Assembly (NCBI GenBank): GCA_934716785.1
Contig: CAKUYM010000044.1
Coordinates: forward strand, 1 to 19,178
From: an uncultured Bacteroides sp.
Lineage (GTDB): Bacteria > Bacteroidota > Bacteroidia > Bacteroidales > Bacteroidaceae
Reading direction: 5' to 3'
Length of the DNA stretch: 19,178 nucleotides
In this document: piece after piece, positions 8,488 to 16,783 of the stretch
Layout of the letters: each line of letters opens with the position of its first letter
Numbering within the stretch: position 1 is the first letter of the stretch
Position numbers and translations under genes: made by a program
Notes under the pieces: generated by a model
Told to the model about the DNA's origin: nothing
What the model saw: only the letters and a program-made list of their open reading frames with translations
The model's database searches: none

Positions 8488-9804
8488 ATGATGATGAACA
8501 GATTGGTAAAAGGGGCTTTATTGGCTTCCATTATTGTAACGGGAATAAGTTGTTCTGGCGGAGCCTTACAGCAAAATCGGAAATTGGCAAATGAAATATT
8601 GAATGATTCATCTTTCCAATTGGTGGATAGTATGGGACGTTCTATTCTTGCACGCGGACTAAATGCCGGAAGTGGTTATTCACAAGTATGGGCACGGGAT
8701 TTGAACACATTTATCGAAACGGCTTGCGAAGTTGCAGAGCAGCAGGATATACGTAATGCGTTGCTTATATTTTTCCGATTGCAACAACCGAATGATGAGA
8801 TGATAGACGGATATGTATTGAAAGGAGAATTCGACTGGGATGATCCGACTCCTTATTATTCTGATTTGGCTCCGGAGCATGTCGCTTTTAAAAATACGGT
8901 TGAAACGGACCAAGAAACATCTTTGATACAAGCGGTTGCTAAATATATACGAAAAACCGGGGATACTTCCATATTGAAAGAACGTATCGGTGAGTATACC
9001 GTTTATGAGCGAATGGAAAAAATGATAGATTTCCTGCTGAAAGAAAAATTCTCAGAAAAGTATGGTTTGCTGACAGGTGCGTTGACGGCTGACTGGGGTG
9101 ATGTGCAGAATGATTCTACCAATATTGTTGATATAACGGAAAATTCAACGATTACGATTGATATTTATGATCAGGCCATGTTTATCTTAGCTTTGAATGG
9201 AATGGCCGAGATGTCGGAAAATACGGAAAGCGCAAATCGATGGAGTACGTTAAGCAAACAGATTGCTGATAGTGCACGCAAATATTTGTGGGATACTGAA
9301 CGTAAAAAATTCATTCCTCATATTTATTTGGATAAGAGTCCAATTCCAGAAGGTTTTAATGAATTGGATGTATATTATCATGGAGGAACAGCGATTGCCA
9401 TTGAAGCTGGATTATTAACTAAAGAGGAGATAGCAGCGGTGAATAAGCAAATGTTGGAAAATGTGCGCTTGTCGGGGATGCCAAGCATTGGATTGACTCT
9501 TTATCCTCCTTATCCAGAAGGATTTTTCACAGGAGGAATGGCGAAACCATATATTTATCAGAATGGTGGAGACTGGACTTGGTTTGGCGGGCGGATGATA
9601 CAGCAATTGATAGCTAACGGGTATGTGACTGAAGCTTATGAGGAAGTACGTCCGATGATAGACCGAGTTATAAAGAATAAAGGTTTTTATGAGTGGTATG
9701 GACAAGGAGGAATACCGAGCGGTTCAGGGCATTTTAAGGGTTCAGCCGGTGTATTGTGTAAAGCTATTGAAATGTTTAATGAATGGGCTGATAAGAATAA
9801 ATAG
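8488..9804 (+). CDS. Six-hairpin (alpha/alpha)6 glycoside hydrolase lipoprotein, family not assigned
   Basis: This 438-residue protein has a type II-like signal ending GISC (Cys22), so it is attached to a membrane, probably facing the periplasm or surface. The body is helical with the regularly spaced aromatic and acidic motifs of six-hairpin glycosidases: SQVWARDLNTFIETA (Asp71), ALTADWGDVQ (Asp202, Asp205), a helix DQAMFILALNGMAEM, and YIYQNGGDWTWFGGRMIQQL (Asp362). It ends with GGIPSGSGHFKGSAGVLCKAIEMF. The last part recalls GH15, GH63, GH65 and GH94 barrels, but no family signature is decisive. It lies 21 bases after the GH2-like gene and 15 bases before the mannose-6-P isomerase gene. 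An exo-acting alpha-glycosidase for this PUL's glycan is a reasonable inference. GH125 was considered, but the motifs do not fit well. Confidence 0.68.
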   Translation: MMMNRLVKGALLASIIVTGISCSGGALQQNRKLANEILNDSSFQLVDSMGRSILARGLNAGSGYSQVWARDLNTFIETACEVAEQQDIRNALLIFFRLQQPNDEMIDGYVLKGEFDWDDPTPYYSDLAPEHVAFKNTVETDQETSLIQAVAKYIRKTGDTSILKERIGEYTVYERMEKMIDFLLKEKFSEKYGLLTGALTADWGDVQNDSTNIVDITENSTITIDIYDQAMFILALNGMAEMSENTESANRWSTLSKQIADSARKYLWDTERKKFIPHIYLDKSPIPEGFNELDVYYHGGTAIAIEAGLLTKEEIAAVNKQMLENVRLSGMPSIGLTLYPPYPEGFFTGGMAKPYIYQNGGDWTWFGGRMIQQLIANGYVTEAYEEVRPMIDRVIKNKGFYEWYGQGGIPSGSGHFKGSAGVLCKAIEMFNEWADKNK

Positions 9805-9819
9805 GTAAAACTGGTAGTT

Positions 9820-11544
9820 ATGAGACGATCAAATTATGATAAATTTCCGGCAACAAAGGTCGACGGATGTCTGCTGGAAGGTTGGGATGCTATACGTAAT
9901 CAATTGGGGAATAACCATATATTGGTTGTTGATTTTTATCTTGGAGTATATGAGGATAAGGTTATAGAGGAGTTGAAAAAGATAAATGCCGCTTGTCTGA
10001 TAGATATGCGTGCATTAATGAAACCTGAAGAGGACATACGGCGAATGACCGAAAGCTTTATAACGGACGATGTGCTTTTCGGGTACGTAACGAATACACG
10101 GTTGGAAGATTACTTTGACAGTGAGAAAATGGATGCAGCCCGAAGGGTAATAATGGAGACCAAGGGCAAAGTTATTGTTGCCGGTATAGGAGCGACATTG
10201 ATGGCTCCGGAAGATGCTACCGTTGTTTATGCCGATATGGCACGTTGGGAGATTCAGCAGCGTTTTCGTCGTCATGAGGTTAAAGCATTGGGCATTGATA
10301 ATCGAGATGAACCGGTGTCTGTTCAGTATAAAAGAGGGTATTTTAATGATTGGAGAGTCTGCGATTATTATAAAGAACAACTGTTCGTAAGAGTAGACTA
10401 CTGGTTGGATACGCATCAACCGGATATCCCTAAACTGATAGATAAGAAAACTTTTATGGAAGGAATTGAGCGTACTGTGAAAGCACCGTTCAGGGTCGTT
10501 CCTTTTTTTGACCCGGCTCCTTGGGGAGGTCAGTGGATGAAAGATGTATGCGACTTGGATAGAAGTAAAATGAATTACGGTTGGTGTTTTGACTGTGTAC
10601 CCGAAGAAAATAGTTTGTACTTGAATGTAAATGGAACTTTGTTTGAGCTTCCTTCTGTAGATTTGGTCTTGCTCAAAACGCGGGAGCTATTAGGTGAACC
10701 GGTAGAAGCTCGTTTTGGAAAAGATTTCCCTATCCGTTTTGATTTTTTGGATACAATAGGAGGTGGCAATTTGAGTTTGCAGGTACACCCCACTACTCAG
10801 TTTATCCGTGAGCAGTTCGGTATGTATTATACCCAAGATGAAAGTTATTATCTGATGGATGCCAAGGAGGATGCTGTGGTCTATTTGGGGCTAAAACGAA
10901 ATATTGACAAGAATCAGATGATAGCGGACTTACGAAAGGCTCAAGAAACCGATTTTGTTTTTGATGCGGAAAAGTATGTGAATAAGATACCGGCAAAGAA
11001 GCATGATCATTTTTTGATTCCGGGTGGCACAGTGCATTGTTCGGGAGCTGACAGCATGGTGCTTGAGATTAGCTCGACCCCTAATTTGTTTACATTTAAA
11101 TTGTGGGATTGGCAGCGATTGGGACTTGATGGAAAGCCGCGTCCGATCAATGTAGAGCGTGGAGCAAAAGTGATAGATTGGAAGCGTGATACTGAATATG
11201 TGGAGAAATACTTGAGAAATCACGTACAGACTGTTGCTTCCGGTGATGGATGGGTGGAAGAAAGAACCGGTTTACATGAAAATGAGTTTATTGAAACGCG
11301 CAGGCATTGGTTTACCAAGAGTGTCACGCATAATACCAATAACAGTGTGAATGTGCTGAACTTGATAGAAGGAAATGAAGCGATTGTAGAGAGTCCTGTC
11401 AATGCCTTCGAACCATTTGTGGTACATTATGCGGAGACATTTATTATTCCGGCTTGTGTAGGAGAATATAAGATATCTCCGGTCAATATGGCGGAGGGAG
11501 AAAGATGCGCGACGATCAAAGCTTATGTAAGATTCAGAAACTGA
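9820..11544 (+). CDS. manA: Class I mannose-6-phosphate isomerase, long form with N-terminal nucleotide-kinase-like domain
   Basis: This is a 574-residue cytoplasmic protein without a signal peptide. The C-terminal half (about 225-574) is a cupin-type phosphomannose isomerase. PAPWGGQWMKD starts the domain. NLSLQVHPTTQ gives the probable zinc ligands Gln321 and His323. DESYYLMDA gives Glu341, and LIPGGTVHCSG gives His406. It interconverts mannose-6-phosphate and fructose-6-phosphate, feeding mannose to glycolysis. The first 220 residues are an extra domain resembling uridine-kinase/phosphoribulokinase-like proteins (VVYADMARWEIQQRFRRHEV, ALGIDNRDEPV, DYWLDT), but no Walker A P-loop is visible. 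E. coli ManA is about 390 residues, so the N-terminal part is a genuine addition. It is followed by a ROK kinase 7 bases later, which would supply the phosphorylated substrate. Confidence 0.85.
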   Translation: MRRSNYDKFPATKVDGCLLEGWDAIRNQLGNNHILVVDFYLGVYEDKVIEELKKINAACLIDMRALMKPEEDIRRMTESFITDDVLFGYVTNTRLEDYFDSEKMDAARRVIMETKGKVIVAGIGATLMAPEDATVVYADMARWEIQQRFRRHEVKALGIDNRDEPVSVQYKRGYFNDWRVCDYYKEQLFVRVDYWLDTHQPDIPKLIDKKTFMEGIERTVKAPFRVVPFFDPAPWGGQWMKDVCDLDRSKMNYGWCFDCVPEENSLYLNVNGTLFELPSVDLVLLKTRELLGEPVEARFGKDFPIRFDFLDTIGGGNLSLQVHPTTQFIREQFGMYYTQDESYYLMDAKEDAVVYLGLKRNIDKNQMIADLRKAQETDFVFDAEKYVNKIPAKKHDHFLIPGGTVHCSGADSMVLEISSTPNLFTFKLWDWQRLGLDGKPRPINVERGAKVIDWKRDTEYVEKYLRNHVQTVASGDGWVEERTGLHENEFIETRRHWFTKSVTHNTNNSVNVLNLIEGNEAIVESPVNAFEPFVVHYAETFIIPACVGEYKISPVNMAEGERCATIKAYVRFRN

Positions 11545-11551
11545 AAAAACT

Positions 11552-12667
11552 ATGTATAATAATGATAATAGAATCGTGATGACTTTGGATGCGGGGGGGA
11601 CTAACTTTGTTTTTTCTGCAATCCAAGGCAATAAAGAAATTGTGGCTCCGGTATGTAAGTCGGCTCCGGTTAACGATTTGGCTTTATGTCTTGACACATT
11701 GGTGGACGGTTTCGAACAAATAAGAAAACAATTAGCCAAACAGCCGGTTGCCATAAGTTTTGCCTTTCCAGGCCCTGCTGATTATGAGCATGGAGTGATT
11801 GGAGATTTGCCTAATTTCCCGGCTTTTAGAGGAGGAGTGGCATTGGGCAAATATCTGGAACATAAGTTTAAGATTCCGGTATATATAAATAATGACGGTA
11901 ATTTATTTGCTTATGGAGAGGCATTGGTAGGAATATTGCCGGAGTTGAATCGGAAATTGAAAGAGTCTGGCAATGACAGGCAGTTTAAAAATCTGATAGG
12001 AATTACATTAGGAACAGGCTTTGGAGCCGGTGTTGTTATTAATCGGGAGTTATTGACCGGTGATAATGGTTGTGGCGGTGATCTGTGGAATTTTAAGAAT
12101 CTGTATTATCCTGATGTGATTGCGGAAGAAAGTGTAAGTATCCGTGCTGTGAAGAAGGTCTATGCCGATTTGTCCGGTGATACGGACATTTATTTGACTC
12201 CCAAAGATATTTATAATATTGCCGACGAGGTGAAACCGGGAGATGTCAGTGCTGCCCGAAAAAGTTTTTCTACATTGGGATATGCTTTGGGAGATGCGAT
12301 AGCATATGCTCTTACTCTCATAGATGGGGTGGTTGTTATTGGGGGAGGCCTTTCGGGAGCATCCCGATATATACTTCCTGCTGTAATGGATAGTCTGGGA
12401 GGTAAATTGGCATTATACGCAGGAGAATCTTTTCCAAGATTGCAAATGCAGGTTTTAAATATGGAGGATGAAACACAATTAGCGGAACTGCTGAGGCCTG
12501 AAGTCGGAACTGTATCCGTGTATGGAACGAATCTTTTAGTTCCATATGATAAAGTAAAGAAAACAGGACTTGCAATAAGCCGTTTGGGTACAAGTCGTGC
12601 CATTGCCTTAGGGGCGTATGCTTTTGCATTGAATGAATTAGATAAGCGCAGTTCTAATTCAAATTAG
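11552..12667 (+). CDS. ROK-family sugar kinase (probable manno-/glucokinase)
   Basis: This is a 371-residue cytoplasmic protein. The phosphate-1 ATP motif is LDAGGTNF (Asp13-Asn18). The catalytic base is Asp115 in YINNDGNLFAYGEA, matching the ROK xNDxN pattern. LIGITLGTGFGAGVV is the second ATP-binding glycine stretch, and VVVIGGGLSGASRYILPAV is the C-terminal adenosine site. The usual ROK GH...CxCGxxGC zinc site is absent; the region instead reads TGDNGCGGDLWNFKNLYYPD. ROK enzymes phosphorylate free hexoses at C6. Being 7 bases downstream of the mannose-6-P isomerase and near a GH92 mannosidase, mannose is the likely substrate, but glucose or fructose cannot be excluded. The sigma factor gene begins 4 bases after its stop, so the two are probably translationally coupled. 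Confidence 0.8.
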   Translation: MYNNDNRIVMTLDAGGTNFVFSAIQGNKEIVAPVCKSAPVNDLALCLDTLVDGFEQIRKQLAKQPVAISFAFPGPADYEHGVIGDLPNFPAFRGGVALGKYLEHKFKIPVYINNDGNLFAYGEALVGILPELNRKLKESGNDRQFKNLIGITLGTGFGAGVVINRELLTGDNGCGGDLWNFKNLYYPDVIAEESVSIRAVKKVYADLSGDTDIYLTPKDIYNIADEVKPGDVSAARKSFSTLGYALGDAIAYALTLIDGVVVIGGGLSGASRYILPAVMDSLGGKLALYAGESFPRLQMQVLNMEDETQLAELLRPEVGTVSVYGTNLLVPYDKVKKTGLAISRLGTSRAIALGAYAFALNELDKRSSNSN

Positions 12668-12671
12668 TGAA

Positions 12672-13202
12672 ATGATGTGTATTATGGAGGTGGAAGATAA
12701 AACATTGCGTTTTCAATCATTCTTTCAAGAAAACTCTCCAAGGGTGAAAGCTCTTGCGTTTCAATTATTGAGGTCTGAAGAAGATGCAAAAGATGTCACT
12801 CAAGATATTTTTGTGAAATTATGGGAAAATCCGGATTTATGGATGAATTGCGAAAGAATAAATAATTACCTTTACACAATCGAACGGAATTATATTTATA
12901 ATTATCTAAAACATAAAGCGATTGCATCTGATTATCTGGAAACGGCTGCTGAAAGAATGAGAATGGCAGAAGAGGAGCTTTCCCAACCTCATGATGAGCT
13001 TTGTTTTCACGAATTTGAATTTTCACTTCAAATGGCTCTTGAACATATGCCGGAACAACGCAGACGCATTTTTTCAATGAGTAGAGAAGAAGAGATTCCT
13101 TTTCATAAAATTGCAGAGAAATTGAATATATCTGTTCGTACAGTTGAACATCACGTTTATAAGGCGCTTCAGGATTTAAGAAAAAGTATAATGTATCAAT
13201 AG
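12672..13202 (+). CDS. ECF-type RNA polymerase sigma-70 factor
   Basis: This 176-residue protein has the two ECF regions. Sigma-2 lies at about 12-95, with the core-binding stretch DAKDVTQDIFVKLW at residues 38-51. Sigma-4 lies at about 120-172, with MPEQRRRIFSMSREEE followed by the helix-turn-helix IAEKLNISVRTVEHHVYKAL. A further ATG lies close downstream of the chosen start (MMCIMEVEDK), so the true start may be 3-12 bases later. In Bacteroides, ECF factors of PULs are usually followed by a FecR-type anti-sigma gene and switched on through a SusC with an STN domain. Here no anti-sigma follows: the gene is sandwiched between the ROK kinase and GH92 genes in the same operon. Positive autoregulation of the locus is a reasonable inference. 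Confidence 0.9.
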   Translation: MMCIMEVEDKTLRFQSFFQENSPRVKALAFQLLRSEEDAKDVTQDIFVKLWENPDLWMNCERINNYLYTIERNYIYNYLKHKAIASDYLETAAERMRMAEEELSQPHDELCFHEFEFSLQMALEHMPEQRRRIFSMSREEEIPFHKIAEKLNISVRTVEHHVYKALQDLRKSIMYQ

Positions 13203-13213
13203 TGGTCTTTCTT

Positions 13214-15598
13214 ATGAAATATATAAATGCAATCTTATTGCTTTTACTTTCTGTAATGTCGTGTACGTATCCAATAGAGAAGAATCCCGTTGATTGGGTG
13301 GATACCCAACTGGGAGCTACTCATTGTCGTTGGTTCTTTTATACACCGGCAGCTCTTCCATTCGGAATGGCTAAACTGGCACCAACTACAAATGCTTATG
13401 GAAGCATCGGCTCATGGTTGCCTAACGGATATGACGACCGTCATACTTCTATTGAAGGGTTTGCTCATCTTCATGAATTTCAGATAGGTGGCATTGTTAC
13501 GATGCCGACTGTGGGAGAATTGAAAACACTGCCGGGCACTTTGGATGATCCGGATAGCGGTTATCGTTCTCGTTTCGAAAAGTCAACCGAACAGGCTGTT
13601 CCCGGTTTTTATGGAGTAACACTGGTCGATTATGGTATCAAGGTCGAACTGACAGCTTCCGAACGTGTAGGCTTTCACAGATATACTTATCCACAGGCAG
13701 ATACAGCAAGGATCTTATTTGATATAGGACATCCGCAAGGGGAAAGCGCAAAAGTGGTGGATACACATATCTGTTACGAACCGTCTGAACATGTTCTTAA
13801 AGGATTTTTGGAATCTTATCCTGTATATGCTACATTCTGTGATAAAGGAAACACGGTGAAGAGTTATTTTTATGCTCGTTTGCCGGAGAGAATAACCTCT
13901 TTCGGAACTTATCGGGATAGTATAGCTTATCAAGACAGCACGCAGATTTCAGGACCGGGAACCGGTATGTATATTGAATTCCCTACCGTGGCTGGCGAGG
14001 TGGTGGAAATGCAAATGGGACTTTCTTATACATCTGTAGAGAATGCCCGGATGAATTTGGAGAAAGAAACTGCAGGTAAAAGTTTTGATGAAGTTAAGGA
14101 GGATGCTCGCAGAATATGGAATGAGAAACTTTCCAGAATAGAAGTGGAAGGTGGAAAGGATACTGATAAGGTAAAATTTTATACAGCCTTGTATCACGCT
14201 CTTTTGGGAAGAGGAATTTCTAATGATGTGGATGGTTCATATATAACTCATTCGAAGAGGATAGCTAAGATTCCGTGTGATGAAAATGGAAGTCCTTTAT
14301 ATAGCCATCATAATACGGATGGTATATGGGGAGCTTTTTGGAATTTGACACAAGTATGGACATTGGCCTATCCGGAAATCATGGAGAGTTATGTACGTTC
14401 AACTTTAGACTTCTCGAAAGATACAGGTGGATGGTTGCACGATGGAGAAGCGGCGGGTGTTTATACCAATGGAGTACAAACTAACTTCCAAGGGTTGATA
14501 GCCGCCTCGGCATTTCATTCAGGAGTATTTAGGGGAGATACCGAAGAATTGTGGAAAGCGGTCTATCAAAACGAGATGGGATATGAAGGTCGTCCTGAGG
14601 GAGCCGGTCGCTACGACAATGGCGAGTTTATGAAAAGAGGCTACGTGCCGCTTCATGACTATACGTTGCCAAATGGATGGGTTACTAATTTTGGCGCTTC
14701 GCATACATTGGAATATTGTTTTGCTGCGTATGCGGCTTTTCAGTTGGCAGAATCGTTGGGGAAGACGGAAGAAGCGGCACAATTGAGAAAATATGCTGAA
14801 GGGTATAAAAAACTTTTTGATAAAGAAACCGGCTATATCCGTCCTCGTGAAGAATCGGGGGAGTTTATAGAAGATTTTGATCCGATGAAAGCTTGGTTGG
14901 GCTTTCAAGAGGGGAATGCCGCTCAGTACACTTGGTATGTTCCGCACGATGTGGCTGGGCTTTTGGCATTGATCGGGAAAGATGAGTTTAACAGGCGGTT
15001 GGAGAATACTTTTGAAACGGCAAGCGGAAATTTTTATGGAGGAAAACCCGGTGAGTTTGATAGCTTTTCAGGGGTTGAGCAGTTATATAATCATGGAAAC
15101 CAACCTTGCTTACATAATTCGTGGCTGTTTAACTATTCAGGAAAACCGTGGCTGACACAGAAATATACACGTGATATTTGTAACGTCTTCTATGGAACGG
15201 AGCCTACTCATGGATACGGATATGGACAGGACGAGGATCAGGGACAACTTGGCGCGTGGTATGTGTTGGCGGCTATGGGGCTGTTCGATGTACAAGGGGG
15301 AACGAATAAAGTGCCGACAATGCAAATCGGTAGCCCTCTATTTGATAAGATAACAGTTCACTTGAACAGAGAATATTATCAAGGAGATACTTTCATCATT
15401 AAAACGTGTGGCAATTCTGAAACAGCATATTATGTGCAGAATGCGACATTTAATGGCAATTCGTTGCCAAAATGTTTTGTCGACTTAAAAGATATTCAAA
15501 AGGGTGGCATATTGGAATTGACAATGGGTGAAAAGCCCAATGTACATTGGGGAATTATGGAAATACCCCCTTCTATGAGTGATTCTATATTAAAATAA
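13214..15598 (+). CDS. GH92 exo-alpha-mannosidase lipoprotein
   Basis: This is a 794-residue protein counted from ATG 13214, which gives a lipoprotein signal (MKYINAILLLLLSVMSC, Cys17). A GTG at 13202 overlaps the sigma-factor stop and is a less likely start. The N-terminal beta-sandwich opens with DWVDTQLGA...TPAALPFGMAKLAPTT. The (alpha/alpha)6 barrel carries SHHNTDGIWGAFWNLTQVW, the probable catalytic acid Glu500 in HTLEYCF, and the acidic base cluster Asp673-Glu674-Asp675 in GQDEDQGQLGAWYVLAAMG. GH92 enzymes are calcium-dependent inverting exo-alpha-mannosidases. Most act on alpha-1,2, 1,3, 1,4 or 1,6 linkages of N-glycans and mannans. The usual GNEPSHH stretch reads GNQPCLH here (Gln630), so the linkage specificity may differ. 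It lies between the sigma factor and an MFS transporter in the same operon. Confidence 0.95.
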   Translation: MKYINAILLLLLSVMSCTYPIEKNPVDWVDTQLGATHCRWFFYTPAALPFGMAKLAPTTNAYGSIGSWLPNGYDDRHTSIEGFAHLHEFQIGGIVTMPTVGELKTLPGTLDDPDSGYRSRFEKSTEQAVPGFYGVTLVDYGIKVELTASERVGFHRYTYPQADTARILFDIGHPQGESAKVVDTHICYEPSEHVLKGFLESYPVYATFCDKGNTVKSYFYARLPERITSFGTYRDSIAYQDSTQISGPGTGMYIEFPTVAGEVVEMQMGLSYTSVENARMNLEKETAGKSFDEVKEDARRIWNEKLSRIEVEGGKDTDKVKFYTALYHALLGRGISNDVDGSYITHSKRIAKIPCDENGSPLYSHHNTDGIWGAFWNLTQVWTLAYPEIMESYVRSTLDFSKDTGGWLHDGEAAGVYTNGVQTNFQGLIAASAFHSGVFRGDTEELWKAVYQNEMGYEGRPEGAGRYDNGEFMKRGYVPLHDYTLPNGWVTNFGASHTLEYCFAAYAAFQLAESLGKTEEAAQLRKYAEGYKKLFDKETGYIRPREESGEFIEDFDPMKAWLGFQEGNAAQYTWYVPHDVAGLLALIGKDEFNRRLENTFETASGNFYGGKPGEFDSFSGVEQLYNHGNQPCLHNSWLFNYSGKPWLTQKYTRDICNVFYGTEPTHGYGYGQDEDQGQLGAWYVLAAMGLFDVQGGTNKVPTMQIGSPLFDKITVHLNREYYQGDTFIIKTCGNSETAYYVQNATFNGNSLPKCFVDLKDIQKGGILELTMGEKPNVHWGIMEIPPSMSDSILK

Positions 15599-15607
15599 AA
15601 TATTATC

Positions 15608-16783
15608 ATGAAAAAACAAAATTCAATATTAACAGCCTTTCCCGTGCTTTTCGGGTTCTTTGTAATGGGCTTTTGTGACATAGTCGGCATTTCGTCCGAC
15701 TATGTTCAGCGTACTTTCAATTGGTCTCCCGTGATGACGGGTTTTGTTCCTTCATTGGTCTTTATTTGGTTCTTATTTTTAGGGATACCTATCGGGAATC
15801 AGATGAATAAATGGGGCCGTAAGAATACGGTATTGCTTAGTATGGGAATCACTGTGGTAGGGATGCTTCTACCTTTGGTGGTTTATGACAGTGTGACTTG
15901 TATGCTTGCTTACGCTCTTTTAGGAATTGGAAATGCGATTCTGCAAGTATCATTAAATCCTTTGCTGAGCAATGTCGTTACCAATCAGCGTTTTTTGACG
16001 AGCAGCCTGACTGCCGGGCAAGTGATCAAAGCTGCATCTTCCCTTGTCGGTCCGGAGATTGTTTTATTGGCGGTTGCCCACTTTGGCGATGATAAATGGT
16101 ACTATTGCTTTCCGATATTAGGCTTTATCACTTTATTGTCTGCCGCATGGTTGGTCGCTACTCCCATCAAACGGGAAGATTCCGAAACGACAACTCGCCA
16201 ACTGTCTATCAGTGATACTTTCTCTCTATTAAAGGATAAAACAATTCTGCTTTTGTTCTTAGGAATTTTCTTTATTGTGGGTGTGGATGTCGCAACAAAC
16301 TTTATCAGTTCGAAGTTGATGGCAGAACGGTTTGACTGGACGGTAGAACAAGTGAAGTTCGCTCCTCAGGTATATTTCCTGAGTCGTACAATCGGTGCGC
16401 TACTTGGAGCTTTTCTGCTGGCTCGCATTGCCGAAATAAAATATTTCAGGGTGAACATTGTTGCATGTGTTATCTCTCTGTTGATATTGGCTTTGGTGGA
16501 AAATGATACAGTCAATCTGATTTGTATCGGTGCCGTCGGTTTCTTTGCCTCGTCTGTATTTTCTATAATCTATTCGATGGCTTTACAGGCCAGACCGGAA
16601 AAAGCCAATCAGATTTCAGGGCTGATGATAACGGCAATTGCAGGAGGTGGAGTTGTAACCCCTGTGATTGGGTACGCTATCGGAACTGTAGGAATCATTG
16701 GTGGTATTTTTGTCACCTTGGTTTGTGTACTCTATCTGACTTATTGTGCTTTTGGCGTAAAACCAATTCTCAAACTAAAATAA
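15608..16783 (+). CDS. MFS sugar transporter (FHS/fucose-glucose type)
   Basis: This 391-residue inner-membrane protein has about 12 hydrophobic segments. The first (PVLFGFFVMGFCDIVGI) is followed by a loop, QRTFNWSPVMTGFVPSL, which is typical of the fucose/glucose H+ symporter branch of the major facilitator superfamily. GNQMNKWGRKNTVL is the conserved loop between helices 2 and 3. LLGIGNAILQVSLNPLLSNV is the helix-4/5 region seen in Bacteroides hexose transporters. It begins 9 bases after the GH92 gene and probably imports the released mannose for the ROK kinase. Its last codons (VKPILKLK, stop at 16783) lie beyond a 24-base repeat that also occurs at 17364. The ancestral end there would read VKPIAKEV. 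The stop overlaps the convergent HEPN gene by 9 bases. Confidence 0.88.
   Translation: MKKQNSILTAFPVLFGFFVMGFCDIVGISSDYVQRTFNWSPVMTGFVPSLVFIWFLFLGIPIGNQMNKWGRKNTVLLSMGITVVGMLLPLVVYDSVTCMLAYALLGIGNAILQVSLNPLLSNVVTNQRFLTSSLTAGQVIKAASSLVGPEIVLLAVAHFGDDKWYYCFPILGFITLLSAAWLVATPIKREDSETTTRQLSISDTFSLLKDKTILLLFLGIFFIVGVDVATNFISSKLMAERFDWTVEQVKFAPQVYFLSRTIGALLGAFLLARIAEIKYFRVNIVACVISLLILALVENDTVNLICIGAVGFFASSVFSIIYSMALQARPEKANQISGLMITAIAGGGVVTPVIGYAIGTVGIIGGIFVTLVCVLYLTYCAFGVKPILKLK
16741..16764 (+). repeat. 24-base direct repeat, left copy (within MFS 3' end)
   Basis: This stretch encodes the YCAFGVK part of the MFS C-terminus. It is identical over all 24 bases to 17364-17387; the sequences diverge sharply upstream and, after the proline codon's second base, downstream as well. 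Confidence 0.95.

Noticed and set aside
8488..9804. GH125 alpha-1,6-mannosidase assignment
   Set aside because: The mannosidase context invites it, but I could not find the expected GH125 opening motifs, so only the six-hairpin fold is claimed.
13202..13213. GTG start of the GH92 gene overlapping the sigma-factor stop
   Set aside because: ATG at 13214 directly begins a normal lipoprotein signal; the four extra residues add nothing.
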